From Enhydrobacter sp. (lineage in GTDB: Bacteria; Pseudomonadota; Alphaproteobacteria; Reyranellales; Reyranellaceae), in assembly GCA_025808875.1 (NCBI GenBank), contig CP075528.1, positions 3,470,473 through 3,534,472 on the forward strand: a stretch of DNA of 64,000 nt, read 5' to 3'. The notes beneath the pieces were generated by a model. The model saw only the letters and a program-made list of their open reading frames with translations. It had not been told where the DNA came from and made no database searches. Positions 1-8,852 of this stretch are shown one piece after another (within the stretch, counting starts at the first letter, position 1; each line of letters starts with the position of its first letter). The position numbers were made by a program, and so were the translations under genes.

Positions 1-43
1 CGAATCGGCCAGCATCCTGGCGGGGCTGCTCGGGGAGGGGACA

Positions 44-556
44 ATGGGAAGGCTTCATGCAGTGGCGGCGAGCTTGCTCGCGGTCTGTCTTCACGCGTCG
101 ATCGGTCACGCCGAGACGAAGGTGATCGCAACGGCCGGAAGCTGGCAGGCATTCGGCGGCACGGCGCGCGACGGCACGGGAGTGTGCGGGATTTCTGCGG
201 AAATCGGGAACCGATATTTCGGGCTCAAGCAATTCGCCGGCCAGAACTCCTTCGACATCCAGATGAGCGAGAAGACCTGGCAGCTCGCGAAGGACCAGAA
301 GGTCGGGTTGACGCTGCAATACGACACCCAACCGACGTGGCGCGCCACCGCCACGGCTTTTCGCTTCGATGACGGCGATCCCGGGATCGAATTCGCCATC
401 AACCGCAGCGAGCTCGACCGCTTCCGTCGTGAGTTCCGCGACAGCAGCCTGATGCTGATCAGGTTTGGCGGCCTCTTGCCCGAGTGGCGCCTCGGCCTCG
501 AGGGGACCAGTGCCATGAACGGCCCCCTCGAGAATTGCATTCGCAGCCTGAAGTGA
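44..556 (+). CDS. Small secreted protein of unknown function
   Basis: I do not recognise this protein with certainty. Residues 1-23 look like a Sec signal peptide (short basic start, hydrophobic run, cleavage near GHA-E), so a mature product of about 147 residues should reach the periplasm. It has two cysteines outside the signal, C48 and C165 near the C-terminus, which could form a disulfide. The spacing of W34 and the C-G-I motif recalls IalB-type invasion-associated proteins, but this is weak. The start is supported by a strong purine-rich ribosome site (GGGGAGGGGACA) directly before the ATG. The upstream 43 bases show no separate gene. It stands convergent to ahpD, 16 bases away. Confidence 0.7.
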   Translation: MGRLHAVAASLLAVCLHASIGHAETKVIATAGSWQAFGGTARDGTGVCGISAEIGNRYFGLKQFAGQNSFDIQMSEKTWQLAKDQKVGLTLQYDTQPTWRATATAFRFDDGDPGIEFAINRSELDRFRREFRDSSLMLIRFGGLLPEWRLGLEGTSAMNGPLENCIRSLK

Positions 557-572
557 GATCCTTGCCCGCGGG

Positions 573-1127
573 TCAAGCCGCCCGCGCCAAGGGGGCGGAC
601 GCCATCGCCTCCTCCGCCGCCAATGTGCGCGCCGCGGCGTGCACGGTCGCGGCGATCCGCACCGCCGCCTGGACCTGCTCCGCGGAAAGACCGTGTTCGC
701 GCACGACCTTCTCGTGACTCTCCAGGCACATGCCGCAGCCGTTCACCGCCGAGACGACGAGCGACCACAGCTCGAAGTCGGCCTTGTCGACGCCGGGCCG
801 GGCCATCGCCGTCATGCGCAGTCTGGCCGGCAGGGTCTTGTAGTCGGCTGCGTGCACGAGATGCACGAACCGGTAGTAGACGTTGTTCATCGCCATCAAG
901 GTGGCCGCGATCTTGACCGCGTTCAGTGCCTCGGGCGCGAGCTCGGGGGAGAAGGCGTCGACCACCGCCCGCGTGGTCGGCGCGTGATTGGCGGCGAATG
1001 CGGCGGCGATGAAGCAGCCGGCCCGCTGCTGCGGCGTCAGGATCTGCTCGGATGCCAGGCTCGACAGGTTGAGCTTGATGTCGCGCGCATGGTCCGGCAG
1101 CCGGTCCTTCAGGATGTCGAGGGACAT
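573..1127 (-). CDS. ahpD: Alkyl hydroperoxide reductase AhpD (CMD family)
   Basis: AhpD is the thiol reductant that recharges the peroxiredoxin AhpC. The 184-residue length matches the family. The catalytic signature C131-G-M-C134-x3-H138 is present, with E119 placed as in the proton-relay glutamate of mycobacterial AhpD. The gene follows ahpC on the same strand after 13 bases, so the two form the usual ahpCD operon. Expression should follow the promoter before ahpC, which carries an ICE-like palindrome. Family assignment is firm. Redox partner identity is inferred from the neighbour. Confidence 0.95.
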   Translation of the reverse strand: MSLDILKDRLPDHARDIKLNLSSLASEQILTPQQRAGCFIAAAFAANHAPTTRAVVDAFSPELAPEALNAVKIAATLMAMNNVYYRFVHLVHAADYKTLPARLRMTAMARPGVDKADFELWSLVVSAVNGCGMCLESHEKVVREHGLSAEQVQAAVRIAATVHAAARTLAAEEAMASAPLARAA

Positions 1128-1140
1128 GGCGATCGCCTCC

Positions 1141-1680
1141 TCAGGCCGCCTTCAGGACTTCTTCGCCCTTCTGCCAGTTGCAGGGGCAGAGTTCGTCGGT
1201 CTGCAGCGCATCGAGCACGCGCAGCACTTCCTGCGGATTGCGGCCGACCGAGAGGTCGTTCACCGACACGAAGCGGATGACGCCCTCGGGATCGACGATG
1301 AAAGTGGCGCGCAGGCACACGCCCTCGGCCTTGTCGAGGATGCCGAGCGACTGGCTGAGCTCGCGCTTGATGTCGGCCAGCATGGCGAACGGCAGCGCCT
1401 TCAGGTCGGCATGGTTCTGGCGCCAGGCGAGATGGACGAATTCGCTGTCGGTGGAGACGCCGTAGACGACCGCGTCGCGCTCGTTGAACGCCTTGTTGAG
1501 CTTGCCGAAGGCGGCGATCTCGGTCGGGCAGACGAAGGTGAAGTCCTTCGGCCAGAAGAACACGACCTTCCACTTGCCGGCGTCCGACTTGTCCGAAACC
1601 TGCTTGAAGGCGGTCTTGGGATCGTTGCTCACCGCGGCCTTGAGATCGAAAGAGGGGAACCTGTCGCCAATCGTCAGCAT
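1141..1680 (-). CDS. ahpC: Peroxiredoxin AhpC (2-Cys, AhpD-coupled type)
   Basis: AhpC reduces hydrogen peroxide, organic peroxides and peroxynitrite in the cytoplasm. From the start used here the protein has 179 residues. The peroxidatic cysteine is C51 in FTFVCPTE, and the C-terminal C165-P-C167 pair corresponds to the resolving cysteines of the mycobacterial enzyme that works with AhpD. I chose the ATG at 1680 because GGAG lies six bases upstream of it. An in-frame ATG at 1692 would add four residues but has no ribosome site. The ICE-like palindrome lies 18 bases upstream of the chosen start. AhpD follows in the same operon. Confidence 0.96.
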   Translation of the reverse strand: MLTIGDRFPSFDLKAAVSNDPKTAFKQVSDKSDAGKWKVVFFWPKDFTFVCPTEIAAFGKLNKAFNERDAVVYGVSTDSEFVHLAWRQNHADLKALPFAMLADIKRELSQSLGILDKAEGVCLRATFIVDPEGVIRFVSVNDLSVGRNPQEVLRVLDALQTDELCPCNWQKGEEVLKAA

Positions 1681-1698
1681 GAAACGCTCCATGGAATT

Positions 1699-1717
1699 TA
1701 TTAGAACGTTTCTAATA
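1699..1717. promoter_or_regulatory. ICE-like palindrome (candidate Irr/Fur-family operator)
   Basis: A perfect inverted repeat, TATTAGAA-CGT-TTCTAATA, with 8-base arms and a 3-base spacer. The core TTAGAA-N3-TTCTAA matches the iron control element bound by Irr in alphaproteobacteria (TTTAGAA-N3-TTCTAAA). It sits 18 bases before the ahpC start and so would overlap or abut the promoter. No OxyR-type spacing is seen. Irr itself is not in this window, so binding is inferred. Confidence 0.6.
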
Positions 1718-1768
1718 TGACGATGTTTGCCATCTTTGCAAGTAATTCTTAATAACCTGTCATGCTGT

Positions 1769-2212
1769 CTAATTCCTGGTCTTTTTCATGGACTTGCGCT
1801 TCTTTCGCGCTGTCCGTTCGCCGTACTTCATGCCTTCGAGCTTGATGCCGTCGGGATCGAGGAAGAACACAGCGTAGTAGTCTTCGTAGTATTCGTCGGC
1901 CGGGTCGACGATCCGCACCTTCTCCTTCTCGAGGAAGGCCTGCAGCGCGTCGACGTCCCTCCGACTGCGGAGCTGGAAGGCGTAGTGGTGAAGGCCGACG
2001 TCGCCAAGCCGGTATTTCTTCCGCCCCTCGGCCTCGGCGATCCAGTAGCGCGTGCGGCCGTTGGTCCAGCCGATGGTGCTGCCGTAGTCGTCCGAGATCT
2101 CGAAGCCCAGGAAGGTGAAAAGCTTGTGGTAGAAGGCCTTCGATTTCTCGTAGTCGCTCACCCTGATCGATATGTGGTCAATGCCCGCCACGCGGGACTG
2201 GACACGGGACAT
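1769..2212 (-). CDS. VOC (glyoxalase/dioxygenase fold) family protein
   Basis: A 147-residue vicinal-oxygen-chelate protein. It opens with the strand IDHISIRV containing H13, has a central H75/H76, and ends its fold with FFLDPDGIKLEGM containing E126. These fit the usual His/His/Glu metal set of glyoxalase-like enzymes. The lysine/arginine-rich C-terminal tail (about 15 residues) is outside the fold. The substrate cannot be told from sequence. It stands alone between ahpC, read the same way from its own promoter, and a divergent LLM oxidoreductase 31 bases away. Confidence 0.85.
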   Translation of the reverse strand: MSRVQSRVAGIDHISIRVSDYEKSKAFYHKLFTFLGFEISDDYGSTIGWTNGRTRYWIAEAEGRKKYRLGDVGLHHYAFQLRSRRDVDALQAFLEKEKVRIVDPADEYYEDYYAVFFLDPDGIKLEGMKYGERTARKKRKSMKKTRN

Positions 2213-2243
2213 GGGCGCCCTCCTCTCCTAAGTTCCTCCCGAA

Positions 2244-3236
2244 ATGCGTCTCTCCGTTCTCGATCAATCCGTCGCCGTCGCCGGGCGGCCGCACGAAGAA
2301 TCGATCCGCAACACCGTCGCCCTGGCGCAGCATTGCGAGGCGCTGGGCTACGAGCGCTTCTGGCTGTCCGAGCACCACAACCATCCCACCATCGTCGGCA
2401 CGGCGCCCGAGATCGTCATCGCCGCGATCGCCTCGACGACCGGGCGCATCCGCGTGGGCAGCGCCGGCATCATGCTGCCGCACTACTCGCCCTTCAAGGT
2501 GGCCGAGCAGTTCCGCGTGCTCGACGCGCTGGCGCCCGGCCGCATCGATCTCGGGCTGGGGCGCGCGCCGGGCTCCGACGGCCGCACCGCATTCGCGCTC
2601 AACCCGCAGGCCAACGAGCGGCCGGAGTACTTTCCCTCCGACGTGGTCGACCTCAGGGCATGGCTGCACGACGAGCCGTTGCGCAACGGCCATCCCTTCG
2701 CGTCCGTCAAGGTCTACCCGCAGGGCCCGACCGCGCCCGAGATCTGGATCCTCGGCAGCTCCGACTACGGCGCCCAGGTCGCCGCCCTGCTCGGCCTGCC
2801 CTACTGCTATGCCTGGTTCTTCGGAAATGCCGAGGTGGGCGAACGCGCCATCGCGCTCTACAAGCGCACCTACAAGCCGAGCGCGCGGCATCCCGAGCCG
2901 CATTCGGGCCTCTGCGTCTGGGCGTTGGCCGCACCGACCATGGAGGAGGCTCAGCATCATCACACTTCGCGCGTACTGTCGCGCATCCGCCGCGACCAGG
3001 GCCTGCTCGGGCCGTTGCTCTCGCCCGAGGACGCCGCCAAGGCGCTGGCATCCGAAGATCAGGAGCGCATCAAAAGAATCCGCGAACGCGCCTTCGTCGG
3101 CACCGGGCCCGAGGTGATGGCGCGCATCGAGGAGCTCAAGACACAAATCGGCGTCGACGAGATGGCCGTCGTCACCTGGGCCCACGACGAGAACGCCCGC
3201 CGGCAGAGCTACAGCGAGCTCGCCAAGGCGTTCTGA
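2244..3236 (+). CDS. LLM-class flavin-dependent oxidoreductase (MsnO8-like)
   Basis: A 330-residue bacterial luciferase-like (TIM barrel, FMN/F420) oxidoreductase. Typical blocks are present: ALGYERFWLSEHHN near residue 35, RIRVGSAGIMLPHYSPFKVAEQFRVLD near residue 75, and GLGRAPGSDGRT near residue 110. Length and motifs fit the single-component MsnO8 branch. The substrate is unknown. It is divergent from the VOC gene and convergent, with stop codons abutting, with the next minus-strand gene. No strong ribosome site precedes the ATG. Confidence 0.88.
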   Translation: MRLSVLDQSVAVAGRPHEESIRNTVALAQHCEALGYERFWLSEHHNHPTIVGTAPEIVIAAIASTTGRIRVGSAGIMLPHYSPFKVAEQFRVLDALAPGRIDLGLGRAPGSDGRTAFALNPQANERPEYFPSDVVDLRAWLHDEPLRNGHPFASVKVYPQGPTAPEIWILGSSDYGAQVAALLGLPYCYAWFFGNAEVGERAIALYKRTYKPSARHPEPHSGLCVWALAAPTMEEAQHHHTSRVLSRIRRDQGLLGPLLSPEDAAKALASEDQERIKRIRERAFVGTGPEVMARIEELKTQIGVDEMAVVTWAHDENARRQSYSELAKAF

Positions 3237-3818
3237 CTAGCGCGGCTCCGTCCAGCTTTCCGAAAAGGCGAGGGCACAGGTGCTGAAGGGACGGCCCTCG
3301 CGCTCGCGCTTCCAGGGCTGGCCCTTGGCCTGCGTGCCGTTCACGGTGAGCCGCGCCGACAGTGCCGGGATCAGCAAGGTGCAGACGCCATAGGGCCTGG
3401 GATTGGGCGGCTGGTTGGGCTGGGTGTGGATCAGCAGCGGCTCGCCGATGTCGTACCAGGTGAGCGCGATCTCCGCGTCGGTCGCCGAGACGTGCTCCGT
3501 CCAGTAGTCGCGCGCATCGCCCGACTTGTCGAAGGCGGCGTCGGTCACGGGGATGGAAAGATCCTTCAGCTCCGGGTTGAGCATGCCCTGCACCGTCTTC
3601 TGCAGCCAGCGCGCCATGGCGATGTTGTCGGAATAGATGCGCCACTTGCCCTGGGTCACCTCGCTCTTGACGTAGAGCACGTGGCCGGGGCCGGCCGGAC
3701 ACCAGATGATCCGCCAGTAGCTGGCATCGGTCGAGTTGGGATCGCCGTCCTTCTCACTCAGTCGAATGAAGGGATTTTCGCCGGTCATGATCGTCCGGTT
3801 GGCATCGGCAACGCTCAT
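3237..3818 (-). CDS. Conserved hypothetical protein, 193 residues
   Basis: I do not recognise the family. The start at 3818 is chosen because GAGGAG lies just upstream; the open frame extends further only by running over the next gene. The product is soluble, with no signal peptide or membrane segment, rich in tryptophan and polar residues, and with a central stretch alternating beta-like segments (for example HVLYVKSEV and IALTWYDIGEPLLI). It lies 22 bases downstream of the hydroxyacid dehydrogenase on the same strand and may be co-transcribed with it. Nothing in the sequence shows an active site. Confidence 0.75.
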   Translation of the reverse strand: MSVADANRTIMTGENPFIRLSEKDGDPNSTDASYWRIIWCPAGPGHVLYVKSEVTQGKWRIYSDNIAMARWLQKTVQGMLNPELKDLSIPVTDAAFDKSGDARDYWTEHVSATDAEIALTWYDIGEPLLIHTQPNQPPNPRPYGVCTLLIPALSARLTVNGTQAKGQPWKREREGRPFSTCALAFSESWTEPR

Positions 3819-3840
3819 ATTGGTTCTCCTCTTCGGGTTT

Positions 3841-4812
3841 CTAGAGCACTTGGTTGCGCAGCTTGGCCTTCTCGTCGCGCCATAGGTGGTCGAGATTCTC
3901 CATGAGAATGTCGAGCACGTTGTCCTCGTAGCGGCGCGTCTCGCCCGCGGTATGCGGCGTGACAAAGACGTTGGGCATCGTCCAGAGCGGCGACGACGGC
4001 GCCAGCGGCTCCTCGGCCGTCACGTCGATGCCGGCGCCGGCGATCCTGGCCACCTGCATCGTGGCCGCGAGCGCCGCCTCGTCGGCCACCTTGCCGCGCG
4101 CGACGTTCACGAAGAAGGCCGACGGCTTCATCGCGGCGAAGGCGGCGGCGCTCATCAGCCCGGTCGTCTCGGGCGTCAGCGCGCAGGCCAGCACCACGAC
4201 ATCGGCGCGAGGCACGAGCTTCACCAGTTCGCCCATGGCATGGATCGAATCGGCGCCGTTGGCGCCTTGCGCCGGATCGCGGCGGATACCGACCACTTTC
4301 ATGTCGAAGGCCTTGGCAAGGCGGGCGAGGTGCGCGCCGATGCGACCCATGCCGACGATCAGGACGGTCTTGCCGCCGAGTTCGTCCTCGCGCTGCGTGA
4401 GGTCGCCGATCATGCCGCGCCACGCCTTCTTGTGCTGGTTGTCGCGCGCCTCGGGCAGGCGGCGCGCGAGGGCGAGCATCAGCGACATCGCATGCTCGGC
4501 GACGGCGCGCGCATTGACGCCGGCGGCGCTCGCCAGCCGCACGCCCCGGGCGCCGAGCTGTTCCTTCGAATACTGGTCCATGCCCGAGCTGATCGACTGG
4601 ATGAAACGCAGCTTCGGCGCGTGCGCGATCAGGTCGTTCTTCCACATGCCCGAGACCAGCAGCACGTCGGCCTCCGGCAGGCGCTTCTGCAGGTCGTTGT
4701 AGGCCCTGACCTCGAAGTTGCCGATGCCGGTCCCGCGCGCCTCGAACCGGTCCTTCATCCGGTATGCCGCGTGTGCAAAGCAGATCGTCAGCTTGTCTTT
4801 TGGCGGAAACAT
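3841..4812 (-). CDS. D-2-hydroxyacid dehydrogenase family protein
   Basis: A 323-residue NAD(P)-dependent 2-hydroxyacid dehydrogenase of the glyoxylate/hydroxypyruvate reductase type, interconverting 2-keto acids and D-2-hydroxy acids in the cytoplasm. The Rossmann motif VGMGRIG lies near residue 145. The NVARGKVADEAAL segment carries the substrate arginine region, and TPHTAGET holds the catalytic histidine. A good ribosome site (GAAGGGAG) precedes the ATG. It is divergent from the aldolase gene, which also acts on keto acids. The true substrate is not evident. Confidence 0.9.
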   Translation of the reverse strand: MFPPKDKLTICFAHAAYRMKDRFEARGTGIGNFEVRAYNDLQKRLPEADVLLVSGMWKNDLIAHAPKLRFIQSISSGMDQYSKEQLGARGVRLASAAGVNARAVAEHAMSLMLALARRLPEARDNQHKKAWRGMIGDLTQREDELGGKTVLIVGMGRIGAHLARLAKAFDMKVVGIRRDPAQGANGADSIHAMGELVKLVPRADVVVLACALTPETTGLMSAAAFAAMKPSAFFVNVARGKVADEAALAATMQVARIAGAGIDVTAEEPLAPSSPLWTMPNVFVTPHTAGETRRYEDNVLDILMENLDHLWRDEKAKLRNQVL

Positions 4813-4870
4813 GGGACTCCCTTCGGGCGAGGTGCGACACTAGCCCGATCGACCCCGGGGAGGGAACCGC

Positions 4871-5752
4871 ATGCGCCGCAATCTGCTTCGAGAAAAGCTC
4901 AACGAGGGCAAGCCGACGCTGGGCACCCACATCCTCTCCTGCTGGCCGACCCTGGTCGAACTGATCGGCCATTCCAGGCAATACGACTATGTCGAGTTCA
5001 CCGCCGAGTACGCGCCGTTCGACCTGCACGACCTCGACAATCTCGGCCGCGCCTTCGAAGTCGCCGGCCTGGGCGGCATGATCAAGATCGAGCAGACGCA
5101 GTACACGCACCAGGCGATGCGCGCGATCGGCTCGGGCTTCCAGAGCGTGCTGTTCGCCGACATCCGCAGCGTCGACGACGCCAGGGCGGCGGTCGACGCC
5201 GTGCGCGCCGAGACGACGATGGCGCGCGGTGCGCGCGGCCGCGGCCTGCTGGGTGTCGGCATGCGGCGCGACGTCGGCGTCGTGCGGCAGGGCGGGCAGC
5301 CGGCCTACGTCGACGCGCTGAACGACGTGGTGATCGCCATCATGGTCGAGAAGAAATCCTGCGTCGACTCGCTCGACGAGATCCTGCGGGTGCCGGGCAT
5401 CGACATGGTGCAGTTCGGCGCGTCGGACTTCTCGATGAGCATCGGCAAGCCCGCGCAATACACCGACCCCGAGGTCGTCGAGGCGGAGATGCACACCATC
5501 CGGACGGCGCTGAAGAAGGGCAAGAACCCGCGGGTCGAGCTGCGCGACCCGAGCCAGGCCGACAAGTACCTGGCGATGGGCGTGAAGCATTTCTGCATCG
5601 GCTGGGACGTGCGCATCCTCGCCGACTGGTGGGACACCAAGGGTGCCGAGATGCGCAAGCTCCTCCGGACCAAGCCGAAGAAGATTTCCGCGAAAACGGC
5701 GCGAGCCGGCAAGGGCAACGGCAAGGACGCCGCGCGCGGCAACTACACCTGA
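4871..5752 (+). CDS. HpcH/HpaI-family aldolase/lyase
   Basis: A 293-residue class II (metal-dependent) pyruvate aldolase of the HpcH/HpaI family, which cleaves or condenses 2-keto acids. Visible family marks are YDYVEFTAEY near residue 37, GGMIKIEQTQ near residue 75 (metal-ligand glutamate) and the FGASDFSMSIGKP loop near residue 180. The last 25 residues are a lysine/alanine-rich tail beyond the fold. GGAGGG precedes the start codon. It is divergent from a hydroxyacid dehydrogenase, consistent with related keto-acid metabolism, which is inference. Confidence 0.87.
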   Translation: MRRNLLREKLNEGKPTLGTHILSCWPTLVELIGHSRQYDYVEFTAEYAPFDLHDLDNLGRAFEVAGLGGMIKIEQTQYTHQAMRAIGSGFQSVLFADIRSVDDARAAVDAVRAETTMARGARGRGLLGVGMRRDVGVVRQGGQPAYVDALNDVVIAIMVEKKSCVDSLDEILRVPGIDMVQFGASDFSMSIGKPAQYTDPEVVEAEMHTIRTALKKGKNPRVELRDPSQADKYLAMGVKHFCIGWDVRILADWWDTKGAEMRKLLRTKPKKISAKTARAGKGNGKDAARGNYT

Positions 5753-5786
5753 CCGCTCCGACCGGAGTCCAACGGGAGCAACCGAC

Positions 5787-6176
5787 ATGAACGTCGAGAT
5801 GACATGCCTGTTCGTCGCCATGGTGCTGGCGCTGGTCCATCTGACGGCGGCGTCCTTCACCTTCAAGGCGCAGGTCGGCAATCGCTACACGGTCGGCCCG
5901 CGCGACGGGGATCTTCGGCCGACGGGAGTCGCCGGCCGCCTCGACCGGGCGCAGCGCAACTTCCTCGAGACCTTCCCGGTGTTCGTGGCCGCCGTGCTGA
6001 TGGGACATGTCCTCGGGCGCACCGGCGACTTCAGCGCCGCCGGCGCGCTTCTCTACGTCACCGGCCGCATCGCCTTCCTGCCGCTCTATGCCTGGGGGGT
6101 GCCGTGGCTGCGCACCTTCAGCTGGAACATCGCGACGCTGGGGCTGGCCCTGGCGATGGTGCAGCTCGTGATCTGA
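5787..6176 (+). CDS. MAPEG-family integral membrane protein
   Basis: A 129-residue protein with four predicted membrane helices, the size and plan of MAPEG (eicosanoid and glutathione metabolism) proteins. The conserved core is RLDRAQRNFLETFPVFVAAVLM after the first loop, with the E-T-FP turn typical of the family. The ATG is preceded by GGGAG. It lies 34 bases after the aldolase and could share its transcript. Bacterial members are poorly characterised; glutathione-linked activity is assumed from family only. Confidence 0.88.
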   Translation: MNVEMTCLFVAMVLALVHLTAASFTFKAQVGNRYTVGPRDGDLRPTGVAGRLDRAQRNFLETFPVFVAAVLMGHVLGRTGDFSAAGALLYVTGRIAFLPLYAWGVPWLRTFSWNIATLGLALAMVQLVI

Positions 6177-6185
6177 CCCCGCCGC

Positions 6186-7403
6186 TCAGGCGAGCGTGAA
6201 CAGCTCGGCCGGCTCGCGCACGCCGCGCAGGCGATGATGGCCGAGCGACACCAGCCGCTTGCGGTCCGCGCCGCAGGCGGCGGCGAAAGCCTGCGACACC
6301 AGCAGCCGACGGTCGAGCGGTCCGCACAACGCCTCGATGCGCGCCGCCTCGTTGACGGCCGGCCCGATCACCGTGAAATCGAGCCGCGCCTCGCCACCGA
6401 CGTTGCCATAGAGCACCCGACCGATATGCAGCGATATGTCGACGATGGCGGTGGGTTTGCCGGCGGCGGCGCGCGCCGCGTTCTGCCGCTCGACCCGCTC
6501 GAGGACGTCGCCGGCCGCCCGCAAGGCGTCGGCGCACACGCCCTCGCGATCGGCGCCGACGACGGCGAAGGTGGCCAGCAATCCGTCGCCCATGAACTTC
6601 AGCACCTCGCCGCCATGAGCGACCACGGGCTGCACCATGCTGCCGAGATGGCTGTCGAGCAGGTCGATCAGCGCCGCTCCCGGCAAGGCGTCGGCCAGCG
6701 CGGTGAAGCCCTGGAGGTCGGCGAAGAACAGCACCGCCTCGACACTCTGCACCTCGCCGCGGCGCACCGATCCGGCGAGCACGCGCGCCGCCGGATCGTC
6801 GCCGAGATAGGCGGCGAGCAGCCCGTGGCTGGTCGACAGCATGGTCGACGCCTTGGCGGCGACGGCGAACACCGGAAGCGAGGCGTCGAGGGCGGCAATC
6901 TGGTCCGCGGTGAAGCCGCCTGGCCGGTCGGTCGCGAAGGAGCAGACGAACCACAGCTCACCGACATGCTGGACATGCTCGGCATCGCCGATGCGCGGCG
7001 TCAGCTCGCCGAAGGGGAAGACCCGTCCCAGCCACTCCGTCATGCCGGCGGCGTGCAGTTCCTCGAACACCGGCACGCCGGCGACGGCCGACGGATCGGC
7101 CAGATCGACGCGCCGCGCGAAGACGCGGTCGCTCAGCATGGGCATGAAGGGGCTCTGCCTGAGTTGCGGCGCATCGATCTCGAAATGGTGGAACTCGAAG
7201 CGGGTCGCCGGCCCGGTCGACCTTTCCCAGATCATGCTGCGGGCCCGGATCATGGGATGCAAGGTGCTGGTGCCGACGAAGGCGCGCGCCACCGGCACGC
7301 CCGCCGCGTTCAGCCGCCGCGCATAGCCGTCGACGATCCGCTCGAGCGGCAGGTTGCGCAGGCCGCCCTCGGCGAGCCAGTGGATCAGCGTCGCGTCGTT
7401 CAT
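6186..7403 (-). CDS. Class III adenylate/guanylate cyclase domain protein
   Basis: A 405-residue protein whose C-terminal half is a class III nucleotide cyclase catalytic domain. The metal-binding aspartates are in VLFFADLQGFTALAD and FMGDGLLATF, and the base/transition-state region is DFTVIGPAVNEAARIE. The first 190 residues are a sensory-like region without membrane helices, found before such domains in many alphaproteobacterial cyclases. The start is uncertain: the ATG at 7403 (MNDATL) was preferred, but an ATG at 7442 would add 13 residues and neither has a clear ribosome site. The product nucleotide cannot be told apart here. Confidence 0.88.
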   Translation of the reverse strand: MNDATLIHWLAEGGLRNLPLERIVDGYARRLNAAGVPVARAFVGTSTLHPMIRARSMIWERSTGPATRFEFHHFEIDAPQLRQSPFMPMLSDRVFARRVDLADPSAVAGVPVFEELHAAGMTEWLGRVFPFGELTPRIGDAEHVQHVGELWFVCSFATDRPGGFTADQIAALDASLPVFAVAAKASTMLSTSHGLLAAYLGDDPAARVLAGSVRRGEVQSVEAVLFFADLQGFTALADALPGAALIDLLDSHLGSMVQPVVAHGGEVLKFMGDGLLATFAVVGADREGVCADALRAAGDVLERVERQNAARAAAGKPTAIVDISLHIGRVLYGNVGGEARLDFTVIGPAVNEAARIEALCGPLDRRLLVSQAFAAACGADRKRLVSLGHHRLRGVREPAELFTLA

Positions 7404-7515
7404 GGTCGTCGTTCTGTAGAATTGTTCGGGCGCCAGCGCCATCGTCGATCTGGCAAGGCGATCGGGCGAGCACACCGAGATGCTTGGCACGCGCCTCGAA
7501 TGGGTTCGCGCCGGC

Positions 7516-8823
7516 TCAGAACTCGAGCAGGTTGTCGCGCAGGTGGCTGTGCGCATAGCGTGTGCGCACGACACCGCGGCGCTGCAGTTCGGGCACCAGC
7601 CCGTCGCACACCTCGAGGACGTAGCGGCGGTCGAAGTAGGTGTTGAAGATCAGGAAGCCGTCGCCGCCCACTTCCTGCATGATCTCCTGCATCATGCCGG
7701 CGACATGGTCGGCCGTGCCGGTGAAGTCGATGCCGGCCTTGCTGGCATAGGTCTGCACGATCGAGCGCGGCGTCTTGCCGATCCACTTGGCCAGCGCCGA
7801 CTGGTGGCCGTTGGTGGTCAGCGTGTCGGGCAGCGGCTCGTCGAGGTCGAACCGCGCGAAGTCGATGCCGGTCAGCCGCGACATGCTGGAAAGCTGCATG
7901 TCGATGTTCTTCTCCGCCGCCAGACGTTCGAGACGCCGCCGCTCGTGCGCCGCCTCCATGGTCGTGTCGACGATCGGGTAGGCGAGGAAGAGCAGCTTGA
8001 TCCGGTCCGGGTCGCGCCCGAGCGCGCGGGCCTGCCGGCGCACCTCCTCGCGATAGGCCTTCATGCTGGCGACGCTGCCGCCGCCCTCGGTGATGATCGT
8101 ATCGGCCCATTGCGCGGCGAAGCGCTGTCCGCGCGGCGAGCCGCCGGCCTGGCAGATCGGCACCCGGCCCTGCGGCGAACGCGGCGCGTTGAGCGGCCCG
8201 CGGCACCGGAAGTACTTGCCCTCGTGGTGGATGGGATGGACCTTCGAGCCGTCGGCGAACAGCGGCGCATCGCGGTCCATCACGACGGCGTCGGGTTCCC
8301 AGGCCTCCCACAGCCGCGTGACCACATCGGCGAACTCGTCGGCGATGTCGTAGCGCTCGTCGTGCGGGTAGTGCCTGTCGCGACCGTAGTTCTGGGCGGC
8401 GCCGTCGTTGCTGCCGGTCACGCAGTTCCAGCCGATGCGTCCCTCGGTCACGTGGTCGAGCGAATTGACCAGCCGCGCCAGCAGGTAGGGCGGATACTCC
8501 GAAACCGAAAGCGTCGGCACCAGGCCGAGATGCGTCGTCGCCTGCGCGAGGTAGGGCACCAGCACCGCGGGATCGAGCTTGGGCGTGCTGGCGCCGTACT
8601 TGAGGTAGGTGTCGTGGCTGCCCCTGTAGGTGTAGGGCACGTTCGAGGAATCCTCGATGATGATGTAGTCGAAGCACGCCCGCTCCATGCCGCGCGCCAG
8701 GTCGACGAACAAGTCGGGCATCATCCAGCGCGCGGTGTCGCTGCCCGACCAGTCGCCGCGCCAGCTCTTGGGGCCATAGCCCTGCGACAGGAACCAGGCG
8801 AGATGAAAAGGTCGGGAGGCCAT
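7516..8823 (-). CDS. LLM flavin monooxygenase, NtaA/DmoA-like
   Basis: A 435-residue FMNH2-dependent monooxygenase of the nitrilotriacetate monooxygenase component A group. Family blocks are the N-terminal FHLAWFLSQGY, FDYIIIEDSSNVPY, RIGWNCVTGSND (near residue 140) and ICQAGGSPRGQRFAA. It should use reduced flavin from a separate reductase, which is not encoded nearby. AGGG lies upstream of the start. It is the last gene of a minus-strand run with a PhyH dioxygenase, a deacetylase and an SDR, which suggests catabolism of an unknown small compound. Confidence 0.9.
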   Translation of the reverse strand: MASRPFHLAWFLSQGYGPKSWRGDWSGSDTARWMMPDLFVDLARGMERACFDYIIIEDSSNVPYTYRGSHDTYLKYGASTPKLDPAVLVPYLAQATTHLGLVPTLSVSEYPPYLLARLVNSLDHVTEGRIGWNCVTGSNDGAAQNYGRDRHYPHDERYDIADEFADVVTRLWEAWEPDAVVMDRDAPLFADGSKVHPIHHEGKYFRCRGPLNAPRSPQGRVPICQAGGSPRGQRFAAQWADTIITEGGGSVASMKAYREEVRRQARALGRDPDRIKLLFLAYPIVDTTMEAAHERRRLERLAAEKNIDMQLSSMSRLTGIDFARFDLDEPLPDTLTTNGHQSALAKWIGKTPRSIVQTYASKAGIDFTGTADHVAGMMQEIMQEVGGDGFLIFNTYFDRRYVLEVCDGLVPELQRRGVVRTRYAHSHLRDNLLEF

Positions 8824-8852
8824 GGTCGTTGCCCTGCAAGTCCCCTGCCAGC

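Noticed and set aside
1681..1692. Upstream ATG of ahpC at 1692
   Set aside because: It has no ribosome site and lies close to the ICE palindrome, while the ATG at 1680 has GGAG at correct distance.
1699..1717. OxyR site before ahpC
   Set aside because: OxyR sites have four spaced ATAG-like half elements; only a single compact TTAGAA-N3-TTCTAA palindrome is present.
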